From assembly GCA_029262575.1 (NCBI GenBank), contig JAJCZC010000005.1:31533-95532 (forward strand): DNA of 64,000 nucleotides. Direction: 5' to 3'. A program made the translations under genes and the position numbers. The stretch's first letter is position 1, and each line of letters begins with the position of its first letter. Of the stretch, positions 27,007 through 36,732 are shown piece after piece. The notes under the pieces are model-generated. The model made no database searches, was not told the DNA's origin, and saw only the letters and a list, made by a program, of their open reading frames with translations. The stretch comes from Candidatus Babelota bacterium. GTDB lineage: Bacteria > Babelota > Babeliae > Babelales > Vermiphilaceae.

Positions 27007-30000
27007 ATGTTTCTTCTTTTATTATGCTCTTGCCTGTTATTTATTGAACAATCTTCTTTTGCTGCGTTGACACAAAAAAAACCCAGCTATGCTGCTATAG
27101 CGCAAAGAGCAATAAAAAAAGAACAACAACTTCAATCCGCGCCACTTGAAACCCAAACTGTACATGCGCAACCTCAATATTCTTTAGATGAACCAACGCA
27201 GCTTTTAACATTGGCGTGGCAAGCATCACAATCACCGGGTCACAAAAAAAATACTATCAACCTTTATAAACAATTTGTTGCAACATATCCTGATGATCCC
27301 AGAACACTTTATGCTCGGCTGGATTTAGCACATTTATCGGCCTCCTCTACAAGCGCTGATCAAATCGATGAGATCCTATTTCCCATTTTAACATTAGATT
27401 CATCCTCCGGTTTTGATCCACATTGGTTGGCATATCAACAGCTATATGCATGTGGCTTAATAACTCAGCACTATAAACAGGAAAAAAAGGAAAAGCAAAC
27501 ATTGGCCTGCCTTCTTAATATGTTGGGCATTGCATTAAATAATGACATGCATATACAAAATAATGAAATTTTCCCTCTACATTCTCCAGTAGTCGTTAAA
27601 GACCTTGCGACATTATTGCGCGATGCTGATCATCACGCACATTTAATAAAATGGTTAGGCGAATCAAATTTCAATACAGATGATCAACAAAAGTTTTTAG
27701 AGCAACTATATACCTATGCTCATCAATATGAAAACAACGATGGAACATTTTTGTTAGCTCAGCACATACTTGAAGCACATGCAACTTTAAATGCATCAAT
27801 CTTAACGAAACTGACGACGCTCATTAATAAACTTCAAGTAAAAGCTGATAAAATAATACTGCTCAAACAGATTTTTGCAAAAACATTTGGTAATGACAAA
27901 ATGCAGGCAGCCTATCACCTTGGCATGTTTGAAGAAAATCCTATTAAAGCTGGCATTTATCAAGGTATTGCAGCATCTAATCCTGCATCGCTCGAGGCAC
28001 AGCAAATCTATAGACTCAGCAAAACTATCAAAAATACAAACAAACAAGATGCTTTACTTATTGCCGCTGCAAAAGAAGGTCACCAAGAGGCGTGCAAAGA
28101 AGCATTGAAAAAAGCAGATAATCTAAATTTAGAAAACGAAAAAAACAAAAACCTCTATCTAAAGCTCGTAACCGCAGCTGCCCAAGGCGGTAATGCAGAC
28201 GCGCAATTATCGCTCGGATTACTTTGGAAGAAAAAAACAAGACTCGACAGCTTTGTTGGTTCAAGTGTATCACCAACAGGCGCACATAAAAAAACTATTT
28301 ATTGGCTAAAACAAGCAAGTAAAAAACTTCCGATTGCCAAACTTGAAATTGCCACCATCGGAAAAACTCAACTGGAAGTTATCAATAATTTATTGCCCTA
28401 TGCCAAAAATAATAAATTCCCACTACAAACCGAAGCCCAAGTAACTTTAGCTGGCGTTTATGAAGCATACGGTGAAACATTATCTAAAGAAAACAAACGA
28501 CAAGATTTAATTGCATTACAGCGAAAACATGCGATTGAATGGTTATCAAAAGCTGCAAAATCTGGCGATCGTGATGTACAATTAGAATATGCCACAACTT
28601 TGGTCAGACGAGCAACGCATAATTTTCGTCAAAAAGGGGAATACCGTAAAGTTGCAGAGCAAACGTATCTAGCAGTAGTGCAACATAATCCGAAATATGC
28701 ACCTGCTCATATAAAACTTGCATCACTTTATGCATTGCAACACAAACATGCAGACGCGCAAAAACATTATATCGAGGCATTAAAGCAAGATCCTAAAGAT
28801 AAAAACGTTATCAATACACTTTTAGGATACGTAAATGAGTTACTCAAAAGCAAAAAATATGATCTCATGAAAAAAATTTCAAAAAGTATGCTCAATGTCG
28901 ATCAAAACAATGCTAATGCGCTTAATAATATGGGCACAATTGCTGGCCATATTGAAAAAGATACACCAACCGCTATTCACTATTTAACCCGTGCTGGCGA
29001 TGTTGGTTCGGCTATTGCGTGGCGCAATTTAGGGTCCATGTATCTCGAAGGGGATGGCGTTGAAAAAAATCTAGAAATCGCCATTTCACATTATGAAAAA
29101 GCTCGAAAAATTGAACCTAAACACGCCAATACTTTGCGCATCCTTGGTGCATTATATGAAAACACTGGCCAAGATACTAAATCCTATTATGTTGCATCTG
29201 ATTGGGCAAAAACCATGGACCCCGATGGCATTTTGCAAATGGCAATCTATGCACACACCGGTTATGCTGATGCCTATAATCCCACACACGCAAGTAAACT
29301 TTATAGACTTGCAGCGCAAAGGTATCGATTACTAGGCAAGCTAGATACAGCTGACGAGGCAACATTGCTTTCAGAAATCACTAACTACCAACGTCGAGAT
29401 TTTTTTGCACAACGGATAGGTGATAATCAAAAAACAATAAAGGAATTTCGTGCGATTAAACAACGACTTGATGCACTCATTAAGATGAAGTCAATCCCTA
29501 TGCGCATGAAACATGAAGTTAAAATCGCACTCGCAACACAGTTTATCAATATTGGTGAATATTATTCGGATAAAAATAAGCAAGCAGAATGCTTTAATAA
29601 TGCCCTGTCACTTCTGAAGGATCTACCTGCACATATAGCATGTGGCAACTACAATCATGCAACATTACTTTTTGAAAAATACTTAGCTCCGAAATTAACT
29701 GAATTAGCTAAAACTCCTTTTGCAGAGCTAGATAGCAAAACAAAAGAGATTGCCACCAAGGCGCGCACATTATATGCAGGAATATATACGCAACTTAAAG
29801 AAAAGCAACCCCACAATGCATTTCTATTAAAAACCTATAATAATTACGGCTTATTGCTTAAACGTGTTTTTGATGAAGATGATGCAGCAACCGAAGTATT
29901 TGAATGTGGTGTAAAGGTCGATTCTGTCACGAGCATGCTTTCACTATCATTGTGCGAGCTCGAAAAGGTTAAAACACTTGATGATTTTAATAAACCAATT

Positions 30001-30171
30001 AAAATACTATTAAGTGCGCTCATCCAAGCACAAAAAGATAGAAATCCTGCGCTGACAATGCTCATTCAAAAACGCCTTGATGAAATCAACGAACAACGGA
30101 ACAAGTTTAATCCTGATTCCATTGTTTCAGACGCTTGCTCATCATCGGCCACAAACCAAACAAAGAAATAA
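27007..30171 (+). CDS. Large secreted TPR/Sel1-like repeat protein
   Basis: A 1054-residue protein with a signal peptide (about 1-20, EQSSFAA). Most of its length is helical repeats. Sel1-like units (SKAAKSGDRDVQLEYAT, AAAQGGNADAQLSLGLLWKK) and TPR units (KYAPAHIKLASLYALQHKHADAQKHYIEALKQDP; HANTLRILGALYENTGQ) are clear between residues 350 and 760. The rest is more degenerate. Such solenoids hold protein complexes together in the periplasm or outside. The stop overlaps the end of a convergent VTT gene by 65 bases. Confidence 0.85.
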   Translation: MFLLLLCSCLLFIEQSSFAALTQKKPSYAAIAQRAIKKEQQLQSAPLETQTVHAQPQYSLDEPTQLLTLAWQASQSPGHKKNTINLYKQFVATYPDDPRTLYARLDLAHLSASSTSADQIDEILFPILTLDSSSGFDPHWLAYQQLYACGLITQHYKQEKKEKQTLACLLNMLGIALNNDMHIQNNEIFPLHSPVVVKDLATLLRDADHHAHLIKWLGESNFNTDDQQKFLEQLYTYAHQYENNDGTFLLAQHILEAHATLNASILTKLTTLINKLQVKADKIILLKQIFAKTFGNDKMQAAYHLGMFEENPIKAGIYQGIAASNPASLEAQQIYRLSKTIKNTNKQDALLIAAAKEGHQEACKEALKKADNLNLENEKNKNLYLKLVTAAAQGGNADAQLSLGLLWKKKTRLDSFVGSSVSPTGAHKKTIYWLKQASKKLPIAKLEIATIGKTQLEVINNLLPYAKNNKFPLQTEAQVTLAGVYEAYGETLSKENKRQDLIALQRKHAIEWLSKAAKSGDRDVQLEYATTLVRRATHNFRQKGEYRKVAEQTYLAVVQHNPKYAPAHIKLASLYALQHKHADAQKHYIEALKQDPKDKNVINTLLGYVNELLKSKKYDLMKKISKSMLNVDQNNANALNNMGTIAGHIEKDTPTAIHYLTRAGDVGSAIAWRNLGSMYLEGDGVEKNLEIAISHYEKARKIEPKHANTLRILGALYENTGQDTKSYYVASDWAKTMDPDGILQMAIYAHTGYADAYNPTHASKLYRLAAQRYRLLGKLDTADEATLLSEITNYQRRDFFAQRIGDNQKTIKEFRAIKQRLDALIKMKSIPMRMKHEVKIALATQFINIGEYYSDKNKQAECFNNALSLLKDLPAHIACGNYNHATLLFEKYLAPKLTELAKTPFAELDSKTKEIATKARTLYAGIYTQLKEKQPHNAFLLKTYNNYGLLLKRVFDEDDAATEVFECGVKVDSVTSMLSLSLCELEKVKTLDDFNKPIKILLSALIQAQKDRNPALTMLIQKRLDEINEQRNKFNPDSIVSDACSSSATNQTKK

Positions 30172-30796
30172 TAAATAATATTAAAAAGATAAGCGGCGGC
30201 ATTATGTCTTTAACAGTGCCAATTATTTGTAGTTTTTGCCCCGCTAATGCGTAGATGAATGCACCAGGTAGCATGCCAACAAATGCTGTCCACATGTAGG
30301 TCCATAATGAAATATTGGTTAAACCTACCAATAAATTGATAAAAAAAGTCGGTGTGATTGGTGAAATTTGCAAACACAATAAATACCATGCACCATGCGT
30401 TTGAAATCGTTTATTAAAACGTTCAAAACGATTTGCATATCGTGCCCGCACCCATTTGCGCATTAAATGCCGCACAATCAAAAAAACAATGGTACCACCA
30501 ATAGTGGCTGCAAAAGCGGCATAAAGCGCACCGTATAAACTACCAAACAAAAAACCGCCTAAAATGGTCATCAGAATAGTCACTGGAATAAAGGCTGCCG
30601 TGGCCCCAATGAAAAAGAACAGATAATGTATCAAAACATCATTATAATGATCTTGTGTGTATTCATGTAAATGTGCTGCATGTTGTTTTAATAATTCAAT
30701 TGAAAAAAGATTAAAATCAATTTTTAAAATAATAAATGCCCACAAACCAAGTAGTCCAAAAACAAGTGCGTATCTCTTTTTTTTCATCAATTTCAT
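30107..30796 (-). CDS. TVP38/TMEM64 (VTT/DedA-superfamily) membrane protein 3
   Basis: The 229-residue protein has about six hydrophobic segments. The VTT core is shown by GGFLFGSLYGALYAAFAATIGGTIVFLIVRH, FERFNKRFQTHGAWYLLCLQISP and the later LPGAFIYALAGQKL. VTT proteins are linked to lipid or undecaprenyl-phosphate scrambling and to envelope homeostasis. Its ATG overlaps the previous gene's stop by 4 bases (ATGA), so it is translationally coupled to the other two VTT genes. Its 3' end overlaps the convergent TPR gene. Confidence 0.85.
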   Translation of the reverse strand: MKLMKKKRYALVFGLLGLWAFIILKIDFNLFSIELLKQHAAHLHEYTQDHYNDVLIHYLFFFIGATAAFIPVTILMTILGGFLFGSLYGALYAAFAATIGGTIVFLIVRHLMRKWVRARYANRFERFNKRFQTHGAWYLLCLQISPITPTFFINLLVGLTNISLWTYMWTAFVGMLPGAFIYALAGQKLQIIGTVKDIMPPLIFLILFIISLFGLWPMMSKRLKQWNQD

Positions 30797-31491
30797 TTGT
30801 TGTTGCCATTCATATTATTTATTAAATGTGTAAATAAGCTCGGTATAAAAAGCATCAATGCCATAGCAGCTAATGCTAACATCATTTGGGGTGTGAAAAT
30901 ATCGGTAATTGAGTGTATATGTTGAAGTTGCTGCCCAGCAAAGGTGAACACAAATGATGCAGGCAATATTCCCAATGAGGTTGTCCAAACAAAGGTCCAA
31001 AAAGAAGCACTTGTTAAACCTGCAACCATATTGACCAAAAAATAGGGAAACACCACAATTAATCGTGATGCTATTAAAAATCGTACGCCCTGTTGTTCAA
31101 ATTTTCTGTTAAATTTTTTGAACGTTGGTGCGTATCGCTCCTGTATCATATCTCCTATGCTATAACGCACGAGCAAAAATACTACTGCACCGCCAATTGT
31201 TGCGCCAACATTGGCATATAAAGCCCCAAGGAATGTGCCAAATAAATAACCACCTGTAATGGTAGTCAACGACGCTAATGGTAAAGCAAAGGCTGCAATA
31301 ATAATATAAAATACGATAAAAGACAGAACTGATAAAACATAGTTTTCATGCACAAAGAAACGCAACGATGCAGCTTGCTCTTGAATATTAGCTAAGGTAA
31401 TATCATCAGTTATACCTGAAAAACGCAGGCCAAAAAAAATAATCAAAAAACTAGCAAGAATAAACAGTGAAACTTTTCCGGACTTTTTCAT
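30793..31491 (-). CDS. TVP38/TMEM64 (VTT) membrane protein 2
   Basis: A 232-residue paralogue with the same core: GGYLFGTFLGALYANVGATIGGAVVFLLVRY, FKKFNRKFEQQGVRFLIASRL and LPASFVFTFAGQQLQ. It overlaps VTT 1 by one base (TAATG) and VTT 3 by four. All three differ in sequence enough to be old duplicates rather than recent ones. Inner-membrane location is expected. Confidence 0.87.
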   Translation of the reverse strand: MKKSGKVSLFILASFLIIFFGLRFSGITDDITLANIQEQAASLRFFVHENYVLSVLSFIVFYIIIAAFALPLASLTTITGGYLFGTFLGALYANVGATIGGAVVFLLVRYSIGDMIQERYAPTFKKFNRKFEQQGVRFLIASRLIVVFPYFLVNMVAGLTSASFWTFVWTTSLGILPASFVFTFAGQQLQHIHSITDIFTPQMMLALAAMALMLFIPSLFTHLINNMNGNNK

Positions 31492-32183
31492 TAGAGCTCA
31501 ATCTTTTTTTGGTACTTTTTAAGCAATATTGGTATACAGGCTAACAAAATAAGCAGTATAAATGCAATAGTGACTTCCGTCGAGAAAATATCAGAAACAC
31601 TTTTTATTGATGCTAATTCTTTGCCCGCAAAAGCGTAGACAAAGCCCTGAGGAATAAAGCCAACTGCGGTTGTCCAAACGACTGTTAAAAAAGGAACACG
31701 ACTTAATGCTGCAACCCCATTGATAACAAAATAAGGAATAACCGTTGAAAAATGGAGCATTAATAAATAACTCACTCCCGACTCTTTCATCGTTTGTTCA
31801 AACGTTTGTGCACGTTCGGCATAAAGTTGATGCAACATATCAGAAAAGAATAATCTATATGATATATATGCAATGCTCACACCTATCGTCACCGCAATAG
31901 TGGCATATAATGCGCCAAACCATATGCCGAAGATATATCCCCCAAGAAGAGAAAGAATAATCGATGTTGGCAACGAGAATGCAATGGTAGCAATAAAAAC
32001 ACTCAAATAAAGCAATACTGCCATGTTATAATTTTGCTCAACTAACGATTTAAAATAAACACTTTTCTCTTGGATATATTCCAGCGAAAAATAATGGCCT
32101 AAGGGTGTATATGTTTGTAATAGCCAAAAAATAATAAAAAATAATCCCGTAAAAACTAGTTTTTTTATCATATTCTTATTCAT
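31491..32183 (-). CDS. TVP38/TMEM64 (VTT) membrane protein 1
   Basis: A 230-residue paralogue with GGYIFGIWFGALYATIAVTIGVSIAYISYRLFF and the end FIPQGFVYAFAGKELASIKSV. It starts 12 bases after the disulfide-reductase gene and ends one base into VTT 2, so all four are one operon. Its core loop (AERAQTFEQTMKESGVSYLL) is the most divergent of the three. Confidence 0.87.
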   Translation of the reverse strand: MNKNMIKKLVFTGLFFIIFWLLQTYTPLGHYFSLEYIQEKSVYFKSLVEQNYNMAVLLYLSVFIATIAFSLPTSIILSLLGGYIFGIWFGALYATIAVTIGVSIAYISYRLFFSDMLHQLYAERAQTFEQTMKESGVSYLLMLHFSTVIPYFVINGVAALSRVPFLTVVWTTAVGFIPQGFVYAFAGKELASIKSVSDIFSTEVTIAFILLILLACIPILLKKYQKKIEL

Positions 32184-32195
32184 GAGTGTCCCTAT

Positions 32196-33626
32196 TTAAT
32201 TAGACGTAAGCCATCTATATATTTTAACAAAGGGATTGCGTAACAGCTGATCAACATAGGCCTGTTTGCCTGTTTGCCAAATTAATTCAGCATAGGTAGG
32301 ATACGCATGTATAACCCGCTGAATCTTTTGTAGCGGGATGTTATACCATTTTGCCAATTGCGCTTCATGAATAATGTCACCAGCATGAGCACCTAAAATA
32401 TGCATCCCCAAAATCTTACCTTTGTTGTTACAGACCATTTTGACCAATCCTGTTTCTTGATTATCCGTTATCGCGCGATCTAAGTTTTTATATGATTGCC
32501 TATATATTTTAACATTCTTTTGGCCAAATGTATCGATTGCCTCTTTTTCAGTCATACCTGCTGATGCAAGTTCAGGTGCAGTGAAGGTTGCCCAAATAAC
32601 GTTTTTATAATCAATCTTCTTTTTAAAAATAGGAATACAAATGTTACGCACAGCCAAAACGGCCTGTTGCCACGCCATATGACTAAATAAATAGGGCCCG
32701 ACAACGTCACCACATGCATACATATGTTTTGTGGAAGTTTGCAGATATGCATTAGTTATAATGCCCTTTTTATTTGTGTTCACTCCAGCCAATTCTAATG
32801 ACAATCCTTCAACATTAGGTTTTCTGCCAATTGCAACCAACAACTGTTCAGCATGTAATATTTGCGTGTTGCCATCTTTATCGACACAATTCACTTGCAC
32901 CTGCTCATGCTCTTGTGCAACTTTAGTTGCCCTCAGGCCGGTTTTAATCTGCACACCTTCCGATTGCATATGCTCAGTTAACAAATGCACGCATTCTTCA
33001 TCTTCACGAGGCAATATGCGATCTTGCATCTCAATAATCGTCACCTCAACGCCTAAGCGATTACACGCGCTTGCCATTTCAGCTCCAATTGGTCCGCCGC
33101 CTAAAATGAGTAATGATTTTGGCAACTGTTCTTGATCGAAAAAATTCGTATTGGTCATATAGGCAACATCATTCAACCCATCAATATCAGGAATAAACGG
33201 ACTGGAACCCGTGCAAATAATAAAATACTTTGAACGTATGCGCGTATTATCTTGCATTTGCAATGTGTGTTTGTTGAGAAATGTACATGATTGATTAAAG
33301 AAGGTAATGCCGAGTCCCTCAAATGCTTCTGGCTCAGTGTGACTATACACGCTTTTTATGCGACTTTTTATAAAATCAAAGAGCGCGCGTGTATCGAATG
33401 CCGGATCGGTGTTTATGCCCCATTTTTGTGCGTGTTTTATATGATGTGCAATTTGCGCTGATTTAATAATAGACTTGCTCGGCACACATCCTGTCCACGT
33501 GCACTCGCCACCTATTTTATTGGGCTCAATTAACGCAACTTTTTTGCCAAACCCCACTGCAGTTTTTGCTGCAGTAATGCCCGCTGCACCTGCACCAATG
33601 ACAGTAATATCATAATCAAATTTCAT
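32196..33626 (-). CDS. Pyridine-nucleotide disulfide oxidoreductase, mercuric reductase-like
   Basis: A 476-residue flavoenzyme. The FAD site is GAGAAGITAAKTA near residue 11. The redox-active pair CTWTGC lies in GGECTWTGCVPSKS (about 40-52). A second Rossmann site, LGGGPIGAEMA (about 173), and YACGDVVGPYLFSHMA follow. The dimer-domain base is His/Glu in HAYPTYAELIW near 450. No N-terminal HMA domain or C-terminal Cys pair of true mercuric reductases is present. So it is a lipoamide-dehydrogenase/mercuric reductase-like enzyme of unknown substrate. It leads the operon with three VTT genes, a known association. Confidence 0.9.
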   Translation of the reverse strand: MKFDYDITVIGAGAAGITAAKTAVGFGKKVALIEPNKIGGECTWTGCVPSKSIIKSAQIAHHIKHAQKWGINTDPAFDTRALFDFIKSRIKSVYSHTEPEAFEGLGITFFNQSCTFLNKHTLQMQDNTRIRSKYFIICTGSSPFIPDIDGLNDVAYMTNTNFFDQEQLPKSLLILGGGPIGAEMASACNRLGVEVTIIEMQDRILPREDEECVHLLTEHMQSEGVQIKTGLRATKVAQEHEQVQVNCVDKDGNTQILHAEQLLVAIGRKPNVEGLSLELAGVNTNKKGIITNAYLQTSTKHMYACGDVVGPYLFSHMAWQQAVLAVRNICIPIFKKKIDYKNVIWATFTAPELASAGMTEKEAIDTFGQKNVKIYRQSYKNLDRAITDNQETGLVKMVCNNKGKILGMHILGAHAGDIIHEAQLAKWYNIPLQKIQRVIHAYPTYAELIWQTGKQAYVDQLLRNPFVKIYRWLTSN

Positions 33627-33772
33627 TGAGATTCCTTCCTTTTTTACTTATAGTAGCAATCGATGTATAAGAATCTCAAGAGCACAACTTCGTTACTCAA
33701 CAAATATTTTGCTATTTAATACAAAATTAGCTTATGATTAAAACAATTTACACTCAAAAAAGGAGAAATGAT

Positions 33773-34417
33773 ATGTGTTATTCTGCACAAGCAAGTTTTA
33801 TTGCTGCGGGCTATTTAGCAACCTTGGGAACTTTATGCTTAAAAAAAAACAAACTCAAAAAGGCCGCATTGTTTGCAGCAATCCCAATACTTTTTACACT
33901 CCAACAACTAACCGAAGGTTTCTTGTGGCTCAGTTTTGCTAACAATTGGCCGACTATACAACAGTATGCACCATACCTTTTTCTATTTTTTGCATTTTTT
34001 ATCTGGCCAATCTATATTCCATGTAGTGTTGGACTACTAGAAACACACCCCTTTAGAAGAAAAAACTTAATTCTTCTTGCCATGCTCGGCATCATTGTAT
34101 CACTTTATCTTTATAGCTACATTGCACTTTATGGCGTTGCAGCACAAGTACTTGATTGTCATATTTATTATAATGTTGATATGCCAACATCGACTGATAT
34201 CATCGGCACTATCTTATATTTGATGTGCACCATTCTGCCATTTTTTGTTTCATCGATACGCAATATGAAAACTTTTGGCTTTATGCTTTTGATTTCATAC
34301 ATTATCTCATATCAATTTTACTTCAACTCTTTGATTTCTATTTGGTGCTTCTTTGCAGCAATTTTGAGCGGATTAGTCTATGTTATTATTTTGCAATTAA
34401 ATAAGAAGCACAAATGA
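33773..34417 (+). CDS. Multi-pass membrane protein starting MCYSAQASF, DUF6629-like
   Basis: From the ATG at 33773 (AAAAAGGAGAAATGAT before it) 214 residues form about seven hydrophobic helices. The start MCYSAQASFIAAGYLATLG and the following IPILFTLQQLTEGFLWLSF resemble an uncharacterised bacterial membrane family with an MC-x-S-A-x-ASF start (DUF6629 from memory, unchecked). It overlaps the phosphatidyltransferase gene by 4 bases, which suggests coupling to lipid metabolism. Function is not known. Confidence 0.7.
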   Translation: MCYSAQASFIAAGYLATLGTLCLKKNKLKKAALFAAIPILFTLQQLTEGFLWLSFANNWPTIQQYAPYLFLFFAFFIWPIYIPCSVGLLETHPFRRKNLILLAMLGIIVSLYLYSYIALYGVAAQVLDCHIYYNVDMPTSTDIIGTILYLMCTILPFFVSSIRNMKTFGFMLLISYIISYQFYFNSLISIWCFFAAILSGLVYVIILQLNKKHK

Positions 34418-35010
34418 TTGAAACATTATTTCGCCCCAAAATTCAGCCCTTATTCAATACGCTTGGCACATTGTTAGATCGCCTATCTTTCACACCAAAT
34501 ATTATCACGGCTTGTGCATTTTCGAGCGGCATGCTGTGTGCCGCTGCAATCATTTATGACCATCCGTTATATGCATTATTTTTTTTGATCATTTCAGGAT
34601 TGTGTGATGTGCTTGATGGCACCTTAGCTCGTTTGCAACAAAAAGCACATCCTTTGGGTGCCTATATTGATTTGATTGCCGATCGCATGGTTGAAGCTTT
34701 CTTCATCTATGCATGCGCAATTGCCTATCCTGAACATATGCACGCATACCTTATATTTTATATTGCCCTCTTGCTGCATTTCACCACCTTTGTTGCAGCA
34801 GGTGCATTGTTTGAAAATAATGGCACAAAAAGCATGCATTATGATGCATGCTTAATTGAACGTGCCGAGGCATTTATGGTTTTTGGTGCAATGCTACTGT
34901 TGCCGCATTATATCACTTGGCTTTTAATGATTTTAAACATTGGGATTTTTGCTTCAGCAATTCGTCGTTTTCTGCGGATTGTGCATAATGCATACGCGGA
35001 CTATAGATAA
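34414..35010 (+). CDS. CDP-alcohol phosphatidyltransferase family protein
   Basis: A 198-residue membrane enzyme with the family signature D-x2-D-G-x2-A-R-x8-G-x3-D-x3-D. It reads CDVLDGTLARLQQKAHPLGA then YIDLIADR, with all Asp residues present, and there are about five hydrophobic helices. These enzymes transfer a phosphoalcohol onto another alcohol, as in phosphatidylglycerol-phosphate or phosphatidylserine synthesis. The acceptor cannot be read. It is coupled to the preceding membrane protein, and its last 98 bases overlap a convergent small gene. Confidence 0.9.
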   Translation: MIETLFRPKIQPLFNTLGTLLDRLSFTPNIITACAFSSGMLCAAAIIYDHPLYALFFLIISGLCDVLDGTLARLQQKAHPLGAYIDLIADRMVEAFFIYACAIAYPEHMHAYLIFYIALLLHFTTFVAAGALFENNGTKSMHYDACLIERAEAFMVFGAMLLLPHYITWLLMILNIGIFASAIRRFLRIVHNAYADYR

Positions 35011-35212
35011 TCGGATCACTTTTGGACTTCTTTATTTTAGCAAGATCTTTTAAGCAAAAACTTTCTTGTGATCGCTTAATTGCGCCAACAACGCCCCGAG
35101 AGCCAACGCTTGAAGATCGACGATGGTCGATCACTTTATTCACATTTGTTTTATTGCCCATTGCAAGCAACATAAACGAATAAAAAAAACACACATATAT
35201 TAGGTTCTTCAC
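34913..35212 (-). CDS. Small secreted basic protein, GTG start
   Basis: The GTG at 35212 (CAGGAGAG before it) opens 99 residues. A hydrophobic signal segment (MKNLIYVCFFYSFMLLAMG) is followed by a Ser/Arg-rich part (RRSSSVGSRG) and a Lys-rich end (KIKKSKSD). Longer in-frame starts lack a ribosome site. The 3' third overlaps the convergent phosphatidyltransferase gene, so the reality of one end is less certain. No family is recognised. Confidence 0.5.
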   Translation of the reverse strand: MKNLIYVCFFYSFMLLAMGNKTNVNKVIDHRRSSSVGSRGVVGAIKRSQESFCLKDLAKIKKSKSDPIIYSPRMHYAQSAENDELLKQKSQCLKSLKAK

Positions 35213-35287
35213 AAACAACTCTCCTGAAAAAGGTATCTTTATTTTCAAGCATATAAAGTTGTCTGCTTTGGGGCAAGAATTGTGCAT

Positions 35288-35325
35288 AAAAAAAGCCCCG
35301 ACTTTTGCCGGGACTTTTTTATTTT
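35288..35325 (-). terminator. Terminator of the 35339-35968 gene
   Basis: On the minus strand AGTCCCG and CGGGGCT pair with one mismatch around GCAAAAGT, followed by seven T. It lies 14 bases beyond the stop. Confidence 0.8.
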
Positions 35326-35338
35326 AAGCTAACTATAA

Positions 35339-35968
35339 TCAGTTAGATTCTGCTTTTTTCCAAGTGGTATTATTTACCCAGTGGCCAATGATTTCATTTA
35401 AAAGTAAATCAACGGCACCATTGAATGCATGATCTAAATGAGTAGATTCTTCTTCGCCATCTTTTGCATCAACGAAAAAGTTCTTAACATCAGCATCCAA
35501 GCCTAGATACTCTTTGAGCACTTTTGTGTTCAAAGCATTACCCGCTTTTTTGGAAGCTGTAACCAAAGCACGTGTTATAATTGTCTTATGGAGAGTAAAC
35601 AAAGTCCTTAATGAACTTGAAAGAAGAGTCGCCCCTTCTTCTTTAAGTTCTTTTAAAGCTGCTGTTATACATTCTGCAGCGACATCTGCTGAAAAACGTG
35701 CAAGATCTTTAGTTGTGAAAACTTTTAAATCTTTTTCGTTTAATGCTTTAGCATCAATTTTATCTGCAATTTCATGCAATTTTTTTCTTAGACGCTCTTT
35801 TGTGTAAGCTTCTGCACCAAGCACTATACCATTCGCAAGAACATGAGTACCCTTTGCATCTTTAGTTACGAAAGCAGCTAAATCTGTTGGCAGAAATGCT
35901 TTCGGTGTTTCAAATTTCGCTTGCAGTGCAAATGGTACTAACGCAATTAACGCTAATTTTTTATTCAT
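35339..35968 (-). CDS. Secreted helical protein of unknown function
   Basis: A 209-residue protein with a signal peptide (about 1-17, LALIALVPFALQA). The mature part is almost all predicted helix, rich in Ala, Lys, Leu and Glu, with no Cys apart from one (AAECITAAL). No family is recognised. Like its downstream neighbour at 36205 it has its own terminator. Both are exported helical proteins of similar size, but no convincing alignment between them was found. Confidence 0.65.
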   Translation of the reverse strand: MNKKLALIALVPFALQAKFETPKAFLPTDLAAFVTKDAKGTHVLANGIVLGAEAYTKERLRKKLHEIADKIDAKALNEKDLKVFTTKDLARFSADVAAECITAALKELKEEGATLLSSSLRTLFTLHKTIITRALVTASKKAGNALNTKVLKEYLGLDADVKNFFVDAKDGEEESTHLDHAFNGAVDLLLNEIIGHWVNNTTWKKAESN

Positions 35969-36153
35969 ATATGTTTCCCTTAAAATAAAAAAAATTATTC
36001 AACTTAAAAAACTCTGCTTATTACACTAATTTTTTCAAAGCGACTGTTTTTTGTAAATTTCTCAAAGACAATGCATCTTGTTGATGCTTATATTTTTTCT
36101 CATGTTGAGACAATAATGTCAAGTTTTTTTAATGCATATGCGGTATATGCACT

Positions 36154-36197
36154 CAAAAAAGAGGGCATCTTTTGTTTCAAGATGCCCTCTTTTTTTA
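36154..36197 (-). terminator. Terminator of the 36205-36732 gene
   Basis: GAGGGCATCTT and AAGATGCCCTC form an 11-bp stem (36161-36171 with 36180-36190), flanked by A- and T-runs. It lies 8 bases beyond the stop. Confidence 0.88.
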
Positions 36198-36204
36198 TTG
36201 CTAA

Positions 36205-36732
36205 TTATTCACCTGATCCAAAAGGAATGAAACCTGCAACACCATGAAGTGCATCATCAATTGCTAATGCAAACGCACGGCTGAACCAAGCTTTCCCGCC
36301 AAACAATTCATAATGCTCTTTAAGATCTTCGGTATGCTCTGTTAGACCTGCAATATCAATCAACTCTTCAAAAAGCTTATGAGCAATAGTACCAAATAAC
36401 GCTAATTTAGTTTCTAACTTCCAATCCGCGCCTTTTGCAGCAAAAAGATGTGCATCCAACACATTTGCCATCGCATCAGAAATAGATTTAGCTACATCGT
36501 GAACATCAAAAGAAGCATTGCGTAGACTAACAATGTGCTGATTAGGCAGTTTTTCAACTAATTTATGAAAAAACTTTTTAGCGACTAGATCACGAAAGAA
36601 AATCGCACGACAAGTAAACGTTGCATCGCGTGCATCTTTAAGGTTTTTTCTTAAGTTGAGTGCGCTCGCTTGTTGAACACTTATCAATGCCAACACACTT
36701 AATGTTAGCTTTTTGCAAAAAGAAGTTTGCAT
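36205..36732 (-). CDS. Secreted helical protein of unknown function
   Basis: From the ATG at 36732 (AGGGAG before it) 175 residues include a signal peptide (about 1-24, SVLALISVQQASA). A helical mature domain follows, rich in His and Phe (FFHKLVEKL, AHKLFEELIDI, ELFGGKAWFSRAFALAIDDALHG). A 38-residue upstream extension was rejected. No family is recognised. Confidence 0.65.
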   Translation of the reverse strand: MQTSFCKKLTLSVLALISVQQASALNLRKNLKDARDATFTCRAIFFRDLVAKKFFHKLVEKLPNQHIVSLRNASFDVHDVAKSISDAMANVLDAHLFAAKGADWKLETKLALFGTIAHKLFEELIDIAGLTEHTEDLKEHYELFGGKAWFSRAFALAIDDALHGVAGFIPFGSGE

